64,000 nucleotides of DNA, from positions 62,001-126,000 of the forward strand of contig NZ_WOTD01000002.1 of assembly GCF_011516885.1 (NCBI RefSeq), in the 5' to 3' direction. Below, piece by piece: positions 15,883 to 24,038 of this stretch. Source of the stretch: Acetobacter lambici. GTDB lineage: Bacteria; Pseudomonadota; Alphaproteobacteria; Acetobacterales; Acetobacteraceae. The notes beneath the pieces are model-generated. The model did not search any database and was not told the DNA's origin. It was given only the letters and a program-made list of their open reading frames with translations. Each line of letters begins with the position of its first letter. Position 1 is the stretch's first letter. The translations under genes were made by a program, and so were the position numbers.

Positions 15883-16878
15883 ATGGCTTCTCCACGGCTA
15901 GTGGCGGTCCAGATGGACCCGCTTGAGCATGTTAATATTGATGGGGATTCAACCTTTGCCCTGATGCTGGAAGCACAGGCGCGCGGGCATAGCCTGTTTG
16001 TGTACGAAGTGGGGTCCATGGCCCTTGATGAAGGGACCGTGGAAGCAGGGGGCGCGACCCGCACCGATGTAACGGCGCTGGTACGCCCGGTGACCGTGCA
16101 GCGCGAAAAAGGACGGCACGCCACTTTTGGTGAGGCCACACGTCGGTCCCTGCGAACAATGGATGTGGTGCTCATGCGCCAGGACCCACCATTTGACATG
16201 GCTTATATTACCGCCACGCATATGCTCGACCATATTCATGGCATAGGTCCGGATCAGGCTCTGGTGGTCAACGACCCGCGCTGGGTGCGTGACAGCCCGG
16301 AAAAACTTCTGGTCACGCACTTCCCCCAGCTTATGCCACCAACACTCGTGACGTGGGATATTGAGCAGATTCGGGCGTTCCGCACCAAATGGAAGGACAT
16401 TATTGTCAAACCGCTATTTGGTAACGGCGGGAGTGGTGTCTTCCGGATCAAAGCAGATGACCAGAACCTGAATGCCCTGCTGGAAATGCACTTTGCCCGC
16501 TCGCGCGAACCCCTTATGATCCAGCGGTACGAACCTGCCGTAACAGCAGGGGACAAGCGCGTTATTCTGGTGGACGGCAAGCCGATAGGCGCTATCAACC
16601 GCGTGCCATCGGGGGATGACCATCGGTCTAACATGCATGTGGGGGGTGTTGCGCGCAAAGTGGAACTCAGTGCGCGTGATCACGAGATTTGTGAGGCAAT
16701 CGGGCCGTTTCTTCAAGAACATGGCCTGATTTTTGTCGGTATTGATGTTATTGGGCAGTATCTGACGGAAATCAACGTGACATCGCCCACCGGTTTGCAG
16801 GAACTGGAAAGGTTTGATGGCATTAATGGTGCCGCCAGCATATGGGATTGTATTGAACGTAAGCTGTCTGTCCAATAA
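15883..16878 (+). CDS. gshB: Glutathione synthetase
   Basis: 331 residues, an ATP-grasp enzyme that joins gamma-glutamylcysteine to glycine. N-terminal QMDPLEHVNIDGDSTFALM is the prokaryotic GshB signature. VLMRQDPPFDMAYIT marks the substrate domain, KPLFGNGGSGVFRI (about 169-182) binds ATP, and the C-terminal IDVIGQYLTEINVTSPTGLQE carries the Mg ligands. Length is normal. It stands 81 nt after the GT39 gene; the shared strand does not prove an operon. Glutathione is relevant to the Atm1-type exporter encoded at 37036-38841. Confidence 0.97.
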   Translation: MASPRLVAVQMDPLEHVNIDGDSTFALMLEAQARGHSLFVYEVGSMALDEGTVEAGGATRTDVTALVRPVTVQREKGRHATFGEATRRSLRTMDVVLMRQDPPFDMAYITATHMLDHIHGIGPDQALVVNDPRWVRDSPEKLLVTHFPQLMPPTLVTWDIEQIRAFRTKWKDIIVKPLFGNGGSGVFRIKADDQNLNALLEMHFARSREPLMIQRYEPAVTAGDKRVILVDGKPIGAINRVPSGDDHRSNMHVGGVARKVELSARDHEICEAIGPFLQEHGLIFVGIDVIGQYLTEINVTSPTGLQELERFDGINGAASIWDCIERKLSVQ

Positions 16879-17025
16879 GAGCCTTTCAGGCTGTGGTGGG
16901 CAGTACCATGGCCTAAAAAAAGTATGCTGCCACACATGGGCGCTTTTGTGGTGTGTGCGCCAAGCAGGAAGGAAGAGAGTATAGTGGCTCTTGAAGAAAT
17001 GTCCGTCAGCGGGCAGAGAGAGAAC

Positions 17026-17721
17026 ATGAGTGACGTTCTCCAAGAATACCCCTCCGGCGGAGGGGAAAGCCCCGTACCTCCTCCCTCGCGTTCTGCGCTT
17101 GATGCGGAGGCCGTCAAACTGGCCTATCGGCGTTGGGCCAATGTTTATGACGTGGCGTTTGGCGGCATTTCCCGTTTTGGTCGCCTGCGGGCGGTGGACG
17201 CGGTCAATAACCTGCCCGGCACGGATGTGCTGGAAGTCGGGGTGGGTACCGGTCTGGCGTTGCCCCATTATACCAAGGTCAAGGCCATTACCGGCATTGA
17301 CCTCTCGACCGACATGCTGGCCAAGGCCCGTGAACGCGCCAAGCGCGACAGTCTGGCAAACGTGAATGCCCTGCTGGAAATGGACGCCGAGGACACCACG
17401 TTCGAAGATAATTCCTTTGATATCGCGGTGGCCATGTTTGTTGCGTCCGTTGTGCCGCATCCGCGCAAGCTGCTGCGGGAGCTCAAACGCGTTGTGCGTC
17501 CGGGTGGGCATATTCTGTTCGTAAACCACTTTCTGGCCCCCGGTGGTCTGCGTGGCGCTGTGGAACATGCCATGGCGCGCGCCTCTCACTCGCTCGGCTG
17601 GCACCCCGATTTTGCCATGGAATCGCTGCTCCCGCAGGAAGACATTGCACGGGCCACCATTCAGCCTGTACGGCCGTTTGGCCTCTTCACGCTGGTTACG
17701 CTGGAAAACCTGCCAGAATAA
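17026..17721 (+). CDS. pmtA: Phosphatidylethanolamine N-methyltransferase (Rhodobacter PmtA type)
   Basis: From ATG 17026 the product is 231 residues; the frame extends to 16924 and a GTG at 16984 is another candidate. The SAM-binding motif VLEVGVGTGLALP (about 68-80) and the acidic ribose-binding GIDLS (90-94) are clear, with DNSFDIAVAMFVASVVPHP and RVVRPGGHILFVNHF following. KLAYRRWANVYDVAFG is the PmtA family N-terminal signature. The enzyme methylates phosphatidylethanolamine three times to make phosphatidylcholine at the inner membrane, a major lipid of acetic acid bacteria. It is monocistronic by context and is followed by a hairpin. Confidence 0.9.
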   Translation: MSDVLQEYPSGGGESPVPPPSRSALDAEAVKLAYRRWANVYDVAFGGISRFGRLRAVDAVNNLPGTDVLEVGVGTGLALPHYTKVKAITGIDLSTDMLAKARERAKRDSLANVNALLEMDAEDTTFEDNSFDIAVAMFVASVVPHPRKLLRELKRVVRPGGHILFVNHFLAPGGLRGAVEHAMARASHSLGWHPDFAMESLLPQEDIARATIQPVRPFGLFTLVTLENLPE

Positions 17722-17730
17722 TAAACATGT

Positions 17731-17754
17731 GCGCTCCTGTTTTGGCAGGGGCGC
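17731..17754 (+). terminator. Hairpin downstream of pmtA
   Basis: GCGCTCCTG and CAGGGGCGC form a 9-bp stem with one G/U pair and a TTTTGG loop, 9 nt after the pmtA stop. No T-run follows immediately, so termination strength is uncertain. Confidence 0.45.
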
Positions 17755-17874
17755 TAGACATGCGTGGCTTGGCCGGGCGCTTTTGTGCAATAAAACACTA
17801 GAATATGGTCGTTTTTTGTCTAGCAGGTTCAAAGTTCTCCTTCATGGACCTGCACAGAATATGGAACATGGAGC

Positions 17875-19143
17875 ATGATCTCCGCTCATAGCCAGTCTAA
17901 CCAGCACCTTGCCATGGTGGAAAAAACCGCCAGCCAACGGCAGGATGCGGCAGCCGGAACAGCCTATCTGCTACTTGCAGCCATTGCGGCCCTTGTGGGG
18001 GGTGGTGTTTCCGTTCTGGCTGGCATGGGCATGCTGCCCGCAGCAGGGCTGTGGGGCAGGCTTGCGCAGGCTCACCCGGCTCTGATGCTGCTGTACGTTG
18101 TGGTGCCAGCACTTGTTAGTGGTTTTGGCACGCTGTGGTTGCCTCGTGCTCTGGGGCGGCAGAGCATGTTGCTCGGGCGGCTCAATCTGCTGGCCGTGGG
18201 TGTGTTGGGCGTGGCTGCCGTGTTGACCTGCACTTTGGCCGATGCACGGTTGGCCCATGTTCTGTGGTCACTGGGTGCGCTCATGTCCGCTGTGGTGCTG
18301 CTGAGCACTATTTTTGACAGTTGTGCGGATAGTCTGGAGCAGACCTCTTTTTCTCCCTTCGTGTGGGGGGAAATGCTGTCTTCTACGGTTCTTCTGCTGT
18401 GTGCGCCGGTTTTTGCGGCGGCAACGCTGCGCGCGTGGCTGTGGCCTGCGACCAACGCCATGGTTGGTGCCGAATATTTTGCAGTTCCCGTCGGGTTGAT
18501 CGTGCTGCTGGCCGGGTTCGGTATCGTGTTTGAAATGGCCGCCAGTATCGGGCAGGTCCAGACACGGCCTGTTGCCTATATTATGGCGGCTACCGCTGCG
18601 TCTGGCGTGGTGGCGTGGGCTAAAAGCAGTCTGGCGCATGGGGCCGATAGCCTGACCGCGCAGATGGTTGGCAATGTTCTGCTAGCACTGTGTTCCCTCT
18701 CCGCCGTCTGCCTTGCCGGTCTTTGGCTTGCTGGTACGTGGAAGGCGCGGGTTTCGTTGCGTACGCCTTTGCTGTGGGGCATGGGCTTTCTGGCCGTTGT
18801 GGCCGGTGGCTGGGTTGTTCAGCTTGTTCAGGGCACGGGTTTGCACCCGGCCTTGCAGCTTGGTGCTCTTTATGCCGTGTGTGGTGGGTTTTATCTGTGG
18901 CGGGGCGAGGCCTGTGGCTTCTGGTACCCCCAGAAGCTGGCCCGCCTTCATTTTGTGCTCACTGCAGTAGCAACGCTCTGCCTGTTTGTTTCTGGCATGC
19001 AGGTGCTGGGTTGCGCCCTGTTTGGTATGGCTGCTCTGGTGTTTGTGCTGGCGGCATTTATCAGCTTCCAGCGCGACATTCCGGTGCCTGCCGGTACTCT
19101 TGCTGTGGCGCAGGCTGATGCCGCCGGGGGAGCCGCCGCATGA
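17875..19143 (+). CDS. Degenerate CtaD-like protein: oxidase subunit I homologue without the haem-copper centre
   Basis: 422 residues, shorter than normal subunit I (about 530-550), with about 10-12 hydrophobic helices. By-eye alignment to CtaD runs along most of the length: GTAYLLLAAIAALVGG (helix I), AHPALMLLYVVVPALVSGFG (helix II), PFVWGEMLSSTVLLL (helix V), LIVLLAGFGIV (VI), VVAWAKSS (VII), LRTPLLWGMGFL, LHPALQLGALYAV (X) and LARLHFVLT. H67 and H324 align with the two low-spin haem ligands. The CuB ligands are gone: the HPEVY motif reads VPVGL and the helix VII HH pair reads K250-S251. The high-spin haem ligand is G322. The Tyr, the helix VI Glu and the helix VIII Lys are also missing. 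Its stop overlaps the ctaB start as ATGA. A respiratory oxidase role is excluded; a single-haem protein is inferred. Confidence 0.8.
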   Translation: MISAHSQSNQHLAMVEKTASQRQDAAAGTAYLLLAAIAALVGGGVSVLAGMGMLPAAGLWGRLAQAHPALMLLYVVVPALVSGFGTLWLPRALGRQSMLLGRLNLLAVGVLGVAAVLTCTLADARLAHVLWSLGALMSAVVLLSTIFDSCADSLEQTSFSPFVWGEMLSSTVLLLCAPVFAAATLRAWLWPATNAMVGAEYFAVPVGLIVLLAGFGIVFEMAASIGQVQTRPVAYIMAATAASGVVAWAKSSLAHGADSLTAQMVGNVLLALCSLSAVCLAGLWLAGTWKARVSLRTPLLWGMGFLAVVAGGWVVQLVQGTGLHPALQLGALYAVCGGFYLWRGEACGFWYPQKLARLHFVLTAVATLCLFVSGMQVLGCALFGMAALVFVLAAFISFQRDIPVPAGTLAVAQADAAGGAAA

Positions 19144-20099
19144 GTGAAGCAAGCCTTTCCGAACCCAAAGCAAGGCGGCCACGGTTTAAAACAGAACAGG
19201 TTGGCACGCAGGCGCGTGACTGGCTGGCGTTGCTCAAGCCCCGAGTGATTTCGCTTGTTGTGTTTACGGGTGCGGCGGGCATGTTTATGGCACCGGGGCA
19301 TCTGGACCCGTTTGTGGGGCTGGTTACCATATTCTGCATCTGTCTGGCCTCGGGCGCTGCCGGGGCCATTAACATGTGGTACGACCGTGATATTGACGCG
19401 GTCATGCAGCGGACTATTACACGGCCTGTTCCTTCGGGGCGTATCCCCCAGAACGAGGCACTGGCTTACGGGGTTGGTCTTTCCTGTCTGTCTGTCTGTC
19501 TGATGTGGATTGCCACAAACACGTTGGCTGCCGCTATTCTGGCATTTTCCATTTTCTTCTATTCCGTCATTTATACCATGTGGCTCAAGCGCTCCACGCC
19601 ACAGAACATCGTGATTGGTGGAGCCGCGGGGGCCTTCCCCCCCATGATCGGCTGGGCGGCTGCCACCGGGCATATGGCCGTTATGCCCGTTGTCATGTTT
19701 GGTATTGTGTTCTTCTGGACGCCGCCGCACTTCTGGTCTTTGGCACTGTATGCCTGCAAGGATTACGGACGTGCGGGTATTCCCATGCTGCCAGTTGTGC
19801 GCGGCGTGCGGCATACGCGTTGGCAGATATTTTTCTATACTCTGGTTTTGCTGGCAGTCTCCCTTATCCCGTCTTTTGTCGGGGCAAGTGGGTGGATCTA
19901 CACGGTCACGGCGGTCGTGCTGGGGCTTGGCTTTGTGGCCTGCGCGGTGCGCGTGCTGCTGGAGCCGCAGGATGAAAATGGTGTCAGCCAGAAGGGAGAT
20001 AGGGCAGCCCGGATATCGTTCCGGTTCTCGCTGGCGTATCTTTTCTTCCTGTTCTGCGGCCTTCTGGGCGACCACTTCTTTCAGATATGGATGCACTGA
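19140..20099 (+). CDS. ctaB: Protoheme IX farnesyltransferase (haem O synthase)
   Basis: 319 residues, polytopic UbiA-superfamily prenyltransferase. It adds a farnesyl group to haem B to give haem O, required by cytochrome bo3 quinol oxidase. The prenyl-diphosphate/Mg motif N78xxxD82xxxD86 is intact, as is the second conserved part YTMWLKRSTPQNIVIGG. A soluble basic N terminus (about 30 residues) precedes the first helix. The start overlaps the stop of the CtaD-like gene by 4 nt, so the two are translated together. No ctaA, subunit II/III or ctaG gene is next to it, which fits an organism that uses haem O but not an aa3 oxidase. Confidence 0.96.
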   Translation: MSEASLSEPKARRPRFKTEQVGTQARDWLALLKPRVISLVVFTGAAGMFMAPGHLDPFVGLVTIFCICLASGAAGAINMWYDRDIDAVMQRTITRPVPSGRIPQNEALAYGVGLSCLSVCLMWIATNTLAAAILAFSIFFYSVIYTMWLKRSTPQNIVIGGAAGAFPPMIGWAAATGHMAVMPVVMFGIVFFWTPPHFWSLALYACKDYGRAGIPMLPVVRGVRHTRWQIFFYTLVLLAVSLIPSFVGASGWIYTVTAVVLGLGFVACAVRVLLEPQDENGVSQKGDRAARISFRFSLAYLFFLFCGLLGDHFFQIWMH

Positions 20100-20101
20100 G
20101 T

Positions 20102-20239
20102 ATGACCACACTCCCCCTAACCCAGACACCAGAGCAGCTTGAACGGCAAAAGCGCCAGAGCCAGCGTGTGCGGAGTATGGTTGTGTTCATGCTTGTGCTG
20201 GCCGGGATTATGTTCGGGTTAACGCTGTTCCATCCGTAA
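20102..20239 (+). CDS. CoxF-like small membrane protein
   Basis: 45 residues: a polar, basic N terminus (TPEQLERQKRQSQRVRS) and one hydrophobic helix (MVVFMLVLAGIMFGLTLF) ending HP. It starts 2 nt after the ctaB stop. Size, topology and place match the CoxF-type protein found between ctaB and ctaG in alphaproteobacterial cytochrome oxidase operons, of unknown function. Here ctaG and subunit III are absent after it. The gene is credible because of coupling and a strong terminator downstream; its name rests on context. Confidence 0.7.
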   Translation: MTTLPLTQTPEQLERQKRQSQRVRSMVVFMLVLAGIMFGLTLFHP

Positions 20240-20320
20240 TACGATGGAACGCTCCGGCTGGCGGTTGATAAAGGCTATACGGCCTGACGGAATATTTGAT
20301 CACCAAGGATTACAGACGTA

Positions 20321-20357
20321 AAAAACCCCGCCTTCTCTTGAGGAAAGCGGGGTTTTT
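20321..20357. terminator. Bidirectional intrinsic terminator between the ctaB unit and the Tim44-like gene
   Basis: AAAAACCCCGC and GCGGGGTTTTT form an 11-bp stem around a 15-nt loop, with the T-run on either strand. It lies between convergent transcripts and can serve both. Confidence 0.9.
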
Positions 20358-20387
20358 GTTGTGTTTTGTCAGAGCTGTTGCTGGCGA

Positions 20388-21347
20388 TCAGCGCGCCTGC
20401 TGAATGGCCGAGAGCAGCCAGCGTCCACCGCGAGAGGGACGGACAAACGTCCAGACCTCGGTAATGGTCACGGGGGTGGTGGAACTGCCGTCCACAACCT
20501 GCCCGGTGGCGTTGGTTGTCAGGTCGATCAGGCTGTAACGCATGGCGACGCTTGCGTAATCCATACCATTTTCACGCCATGCTTCAGCCAGATCGCCCTG
20601 AAGGAAACGCACGTCCGACACAACGTTGCGCGCTCCTTGGCTGGCCAGCGTGGCGAGTTGCTCGTTAAAGTAGGAGACCATCTCCGGCGTGGCCATCTGC
20701 TGCATGGCCGGAATGTTCTGCTGGTTCCATGCGCTCTGGATATCCATGAGCGTCTGCTGGAAGGACTGGTAATCTGCTGGGGTGATCTGCACAGGTGCTC
20801 CTCCTGCGGGAGGGGGGGCGGAAGCCGGGGGCGCACCGGGCATGCCGCGTGGGGCGGCTCCCATGCCAAATCCGTTCCCGCCCGCATTGCCACGGCTAAA
20901 GCGACGGATCAGCCACATGACAAACATGACCACCAGCCCGATCTGGACCATAAGCCCCAGCAGGCTGAAAAAGCCGTGCATGCCGCCCATAAAGCCATGG
21001 CCGCTGAGCATGCCAAAGAGTCCAGCCCCCAAAAAGCCTCCGGCCAGCCCGGTCAGGAACGGATGGCGGTTAGCGTAGCCCATGGGGCGGGCAAAGGGAG
21101 CGCCCATTTGCGGTGCCCCATAACCGGGAGCCGAAGGATTGGTCCGTGGGGCTATGGAGCGGTCCATGGGCGCTGTGCTGTACGGCGTTGTGCGCGTAAC
21201 GGGTGGCGCGCTCCATGTGCGACTGCCACGGCTCCCCATGGACCCGCCCTGACCGGGCCGGGCGTCGGCCTGTATGGTCAGTGGTCCGGCCAGCAGGCTG
21301 GCGGCCAGCAACGCATGAAGGGTCGATCGTAGCAGACGTGATTTCAC
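20388..21347 (-). CDS. Tim44-like domain membrane protein
   Basis: 319 residues starting with GTG 21347 (GGAGA at 9 nt). A signal-like N terminus (LLRSTLHALLAASLLAGPLTIQADA) is followed by a Pro/Gly/Ser-rich stretch to about 100, glycine-rich segments, one hydrophobic helix (126-147), another low-complexity linker, and a C-terminal Tim44-like domain (about 190-318) containing NEQLATLASQGARNVVSDVRFLQGDLAEAW and VTITEVWTFVR. Bacterial members are inner-membrane proteins of unclear function, related in fold to the mitochondrial import motor component. It follows pmbA by 24 nt on the same strand and is the last gene of that run. Confidence 0.88.
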   Translation of the reverse strand: MKSRLLRSTLHALLAASLLAGPLTIQADARPGQGGSMGSRGSRTWSAPPVTRTTPYSTAPMDRSIAPRTNPSAPGYGAPQMGAPFARPMGYANRHPFLTGLAGGFLGAGLFGMLSGHGFMGGMHGFFSLLGLMVQIGLVVMFVMWLIRRFSRGNAGGNGFGMGAAPRGMPGAPPASAPPPAGGAPVQITPADYQSFQQTLMDIQSAWNQQNIPAMQQMATPEMVSYFNEQLATLASQGARNVVSDVRFLQGDLAEAWRENGMDYASVAMRYSLIDLTTNATGQVVDGSSTTPVTITEVWTFVRPSRGGRWLLSAIQQAR

Positions 21348-21371
21348 TGGTTTTTGGTCTCCGGCTAACAG

Positions 21372-22712
21372 TTAGGCCCCGGCGGTATTCAGGGCATCTG
21401 TCCGTAATGTGGGGGCGTCGGTGCCAAAACGGAATACCAGATCGTTGGCTAATGTGATGGAAGCAAAAATTTCCAGCAGGTTGCCCGCAAGGGTAAACCC
21501 GGCTACCGGCTCGGCAATCTGGCCATCGCGGATCATGAAGCCCGAGGCCCCACGGCTGTAATCCCCTGTCAGGCCATTAATGGAGGAGCCCATCATTTCC
21601 GTAATGTAGAGCCCTTCCTTAATGTCAGCCATTAACTCCGTGGGGGAGAGGGCTCCGGGTTCAAAGAACAGGTTGCTTGCGGAGGGGCCGGGCGGGCTGG
21701 CCGTGCCACGGGCTGCGCGGGCATTGCTTTGCAGGCCAAGCTGGCGGGCACTGCGGCTGTCCAGCACCCATGTCTGCAAAACGCCGTCCTGCACGAGCGA
21801 GAGTGGGGTAACGGCCATGCCCTCGCCATCAAACGGGCGGGAGCGCAGGCCCTTTACGCGGGTTGGGTCATCGGTAATGCCAACGGTGCTGGCAAAAATG
21901 GCCTGTCCCATTTTGTCTTTAAGGAAGGACGTGCCACGGGCAATGGCCGTGCCCGTAATGGCCCCTACAAAATGGCCCAGAAAACTGCCAGCCACCCTTG
22001 GGTCGAACACAACGGGGTAGCGGCCTGTTCTGGGGCGGCTGGGGTTCAGGCGTGCTACGGCTTTTTGCCCGGCATTGCGGCCCAGACCGACCGCGTCCTT
22101 AAGGTCGTGGAGCCAGACAGTGCCGTGGTAGTCATAATCACGCTGCATGCCATCGCCAGCACCAGCCAGAACACAGACCGAGTTGGAGTGGCTGGTGCGG
22201 CTATAGGTTCCCGCAAACCCCGCCGAGGTGGCCAGAGTAATATCCGTCCGCCCGCACGAGGCACTGCTGCCTGCGCTGTTGGTGACACCTTTTATGGCAA
22301 GCGCTGCCTCTTCCCCCGCTCTGGCGCGTTCGAGCAGCGCGGCGGTGTCGGGCTCGGCCGGGTCGGCCAGTTCCAGCGCGTTGGTCTGGTATGTACCCTG
22401 CATGGCCCCTGGCGCCAGACCGGCATACTGGTCGTCTGGCAGAACGCGGGCCATGGCCAGCGCCTGATCCACCAGAGCGCCAAACTTGGCCCGGTCAGGG
22501 GTTGTGGTGGAGACAATGGCGTTTTTGCGGCCCACAAAAACCCTCAACCCCAGATCGGTTGTTTCCGAGCGTTCCAGTTCTTCTGTCACGCCGTTGCGCA
22601 CACCAGCACCTACGGCTGTGCTGCTGACAAAAACGGCGTCTGCGGCATCGGCCCCGCTGGCGCGGGCGAGCTTAACCAGATCGGCAATAAGGTCGAGGGG
22701 CTGTTGCGTCAT
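21372..22712 (-). CDS. pmbA: TldD/PmbA-family metalloprotease-like protein
   Basis: 446 residues. Family features include the N-terminal LARASGADAADAVF, RVFVGRKNAIVSTT, GYSRGASGFMIRDG-like C-terminal wording (DYSRGASGFMIRDGQIAEPV) and SSINGLTGDYSRG. PmbA is the TldE half of the TldD/TldE protease, which matures peptide antibiotics and cleaves unfolded peptides; TldD holds the zinc motif, and PmbA, as here, lacks HExxxH. tldD is not in the window. The start overlaps the stop of the upstream M16 protease gene by 4 nt (ATGA), so the two are coupled. Confidence 0.92.
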   Translation of the reverse strand: MTQQPLDLIADLVKLARASGADAADAVFVSSTAVGAGVRNGVTEELERSETTDLGLRVFVGRKNAIVSTTTPDRAKFGALVDQALAMARVLPDDQYAGLAPGAMQGTYQTNALELADPAEPDTAALLERARAGEEAALAIKGVTNSAGSSASCGRTDITLATSAGFAGTYSRTSHSNSVCVLAGAGDGMQRDYDYHGTVWLHDLKDAVGLGRNAGQKAVARLNPSRPRTGRYPVVFDPRVAGSFLGHFVGAITGTAIARGTSFLKDKMGQAIFASTVGITDDPTRVKGLRSRPFDGEGMAVTPLSLVQDGVLQTWVLDSRSARQLGLQSNARAARGTASPPGPSASNLFFEPGALSPTELMADIKEGLYITEMMGSSINGLTGDYSRGASGFMIRDGQIAEPVAGFTLAGNLLEIFASITLANDLVFRFGTDAPTLRTDALNTAGA

Positions 22713-23974
22713 GCTGCCAGTGTCTCCTTGATGCTTTGCAGGGAAGGAATGTGGCCGATGGGGCCAAGGGCTGCAAGTGTGGGGGTGCCCGCAAAAATGC
22801 GCGCCGCCGCACGGCAGATGTCTTCCTGCGTAACGGCTTCGATCTTGTCGACCGTTTCCTGCGTGGGAATGACACGGCCAAAAATCTGGAGCTGGCGGGC
22901 AATCTGCTCACACCGGCTGCCCGTGCTTTCGAGCGACATAAGCAACGAGGATTTAAGCTGCGCGCGCGCGCGCACCAGTTCGTCCATGCTCACGCCAAGT
23001 TGCACCTTGCGGAGTTCCTCAAGTGTAACGGGAATAAGCTCGGCACATTCCTTTTCCCCCGTGCCGGCATAAACGCCGAACACGCCACCGCCTTCAAACG
23101 GTGCGTTAAAGGAATAGACCGAATAGACCAGCCCGCGCTTTTCCCGGATTTCCTGAAACAGGCGCGAGGACATGCCACCGCCCAGCAGGGTGGAAAGGAG
23201 CAGGGCTGCGTAATAATCGGGGTCATGGTACCCGGTGGAGGGGAAGCCCAGCACAATATGCGCCTGATCAAGCTCCTTGACCTGCCGGAACTCGCCTCCT
23301 GCGTAAAGGGCGGGTTCCATGGTCGGGGCTTTGGTGGCGGGCAGGCTGGCAAAATGCTGCTCCACCTGCGCCACGACCGATGCATGCTCCAGATTGCCCG
23401 CAGCTGCTACAATCATGTTGGACGGGTTGTAATGCGTGCTCATGTAGGAGGTCAGCGTGTCGCGCTGCATGCCCTTGATCAGCTCTTCCGTGCCCAGAAT
23501 GGGGCGGCCCATGGGCTGGTTGGGGAAGGCAGTTTCCTGAAAATGGTCAAACACGACGTCATCTGGAGTGTCGTTCGCCTGACCGATTTCTTGCAAGATC
23601 ACGCCGCGTTCGCGCTCAAGCTCGGCTGCGTCAAAGGTGGAGTGGGTCAGAATATCGCCAATAATGTCGATCCCCAGACCAAGGTTTTCCTTGAGGAGCT
23701 TGACGTAGAACACCGTCTGTTCGCGCGCGGTGTAGGCGTTAATGTGCCCGCCCACATTTTCAATTTCTTCGGCAATACGCAGGGCGGAGCGGCTTGTGGT
23801 GCCTTTGAAGGCCATGTGTTCCAGAAAATGGGATACACCATTTTCCGCCGCGGTTTCATTCCGGGTGCCAGCGGAAATATAGGCCCCGAAGGAAACGGTT
23901 TCCACACGGTCCATGCGTTCGGTCACAACGGTCAGGCCGGAGGGCAGGCGGGTTAGCTGGATGGGGTCTGTCAT
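22709..23974 (-). CDS. M16-family zinc protease (processing-peptidase-like)
   Basis: 421 residues. The inverted zinc motif HxxEH is H49-F-L-E52-H53 in GVSHFLEHMAFKGT, with the distal Glu in ERERGVILQE (E129). LPSGLTVVTERMDRVETVSFGAYISAGTR is the common N terminus of alphaproteobacterial M16B enzymes, close to the mitochondrial processing peptidase beta subunit. This single-chain, about 46-kDa type probably works as a homodimer in the cytosol or periplasm; no signal peptide is seen. thrC is immediately upstream, a conserved pairing in this order, but a terminator separates them. pmbA is coupled downstream. Confidence 0.93.
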   Translation of the reverse strand: MTDPIQLTRLPSGLTVVTERMDRVETVSFGAYISAGTRNETAAENGVSHFLEHMAFKGTTSRSALRIAEEIENVGGHINAYTAREQTVFYVKLLKENLGLGIDIIGDILTHSTFDAAELERERGVILQEIGQANDTPDDVVFDHFQETAFPNQPMGRPILGTEELIKGMQRDTLTSYMSTHYNPSNMIVAAAGNLEHASVVAQVEQHFASLPATKAPTMEPALYAGGEFRQVKELDQAHIVLGFPSTGYHDPDYYAALLLSTLLGGGMSSRLFQEIREKRGLVYSVYSFNAPFEGGGVFGVYAGTGEKECAELIPVTLEELRKVQLGVSMDELVRARAQLKSSLLMSLESTGSRCEQIARQLQIFGRVIPTQETVDKIEAVTQEDICRAAARIFAGTPTLAALGPIGHIPSLQSIKETLAA

Positions 23975-23991
23975 TCTCGTCCTGAAAAACA

Positions 23992-24018
23992 GCAGGGCTA
24001 CCGTACGGGTAGCCCTGC
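23992..24018 (-). terminator. Intrinsic terminator after thrC
   Basis: GCAGGGCTACC pairs with GGTAGCCCTGC over 11 bp with a 5-nt loop, and the minus strand continues TGTTTTTC. It lies between the thrC stop and the M16 start and uncouples these genes. Confidence 0.88.
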
Positions 24019-24038
24019 AATGGGGGAGGGTGTTTTAC

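Noticed and set aside
16880-16892. AGCCT/AGGCT hairpin after gshB as a terminator
   Set aside because: Only 5 bp with a 3-nt loop and no T-run.
17875-19143. Reading the CtaD-like gene as a working cytochrome oxidase subunit I
   Set aside because: All CuB and high-spin haem ligands are replaced and no subunit II or III gene is present.
17875-19143. Reading the CtaD-like gene as a plain pseudogene
   Set aside because: The frame is intact over 422 codons, coupled to ctaB, and the two low-spin haem histidines remain.
22736-23956. 406-codon open frame antisense to the M16 protease gene
   Set aside because: Shadow of a real gene; low-complexity composition without recognisable motif, while the minus-strand M16 motif HFLEH is clear.
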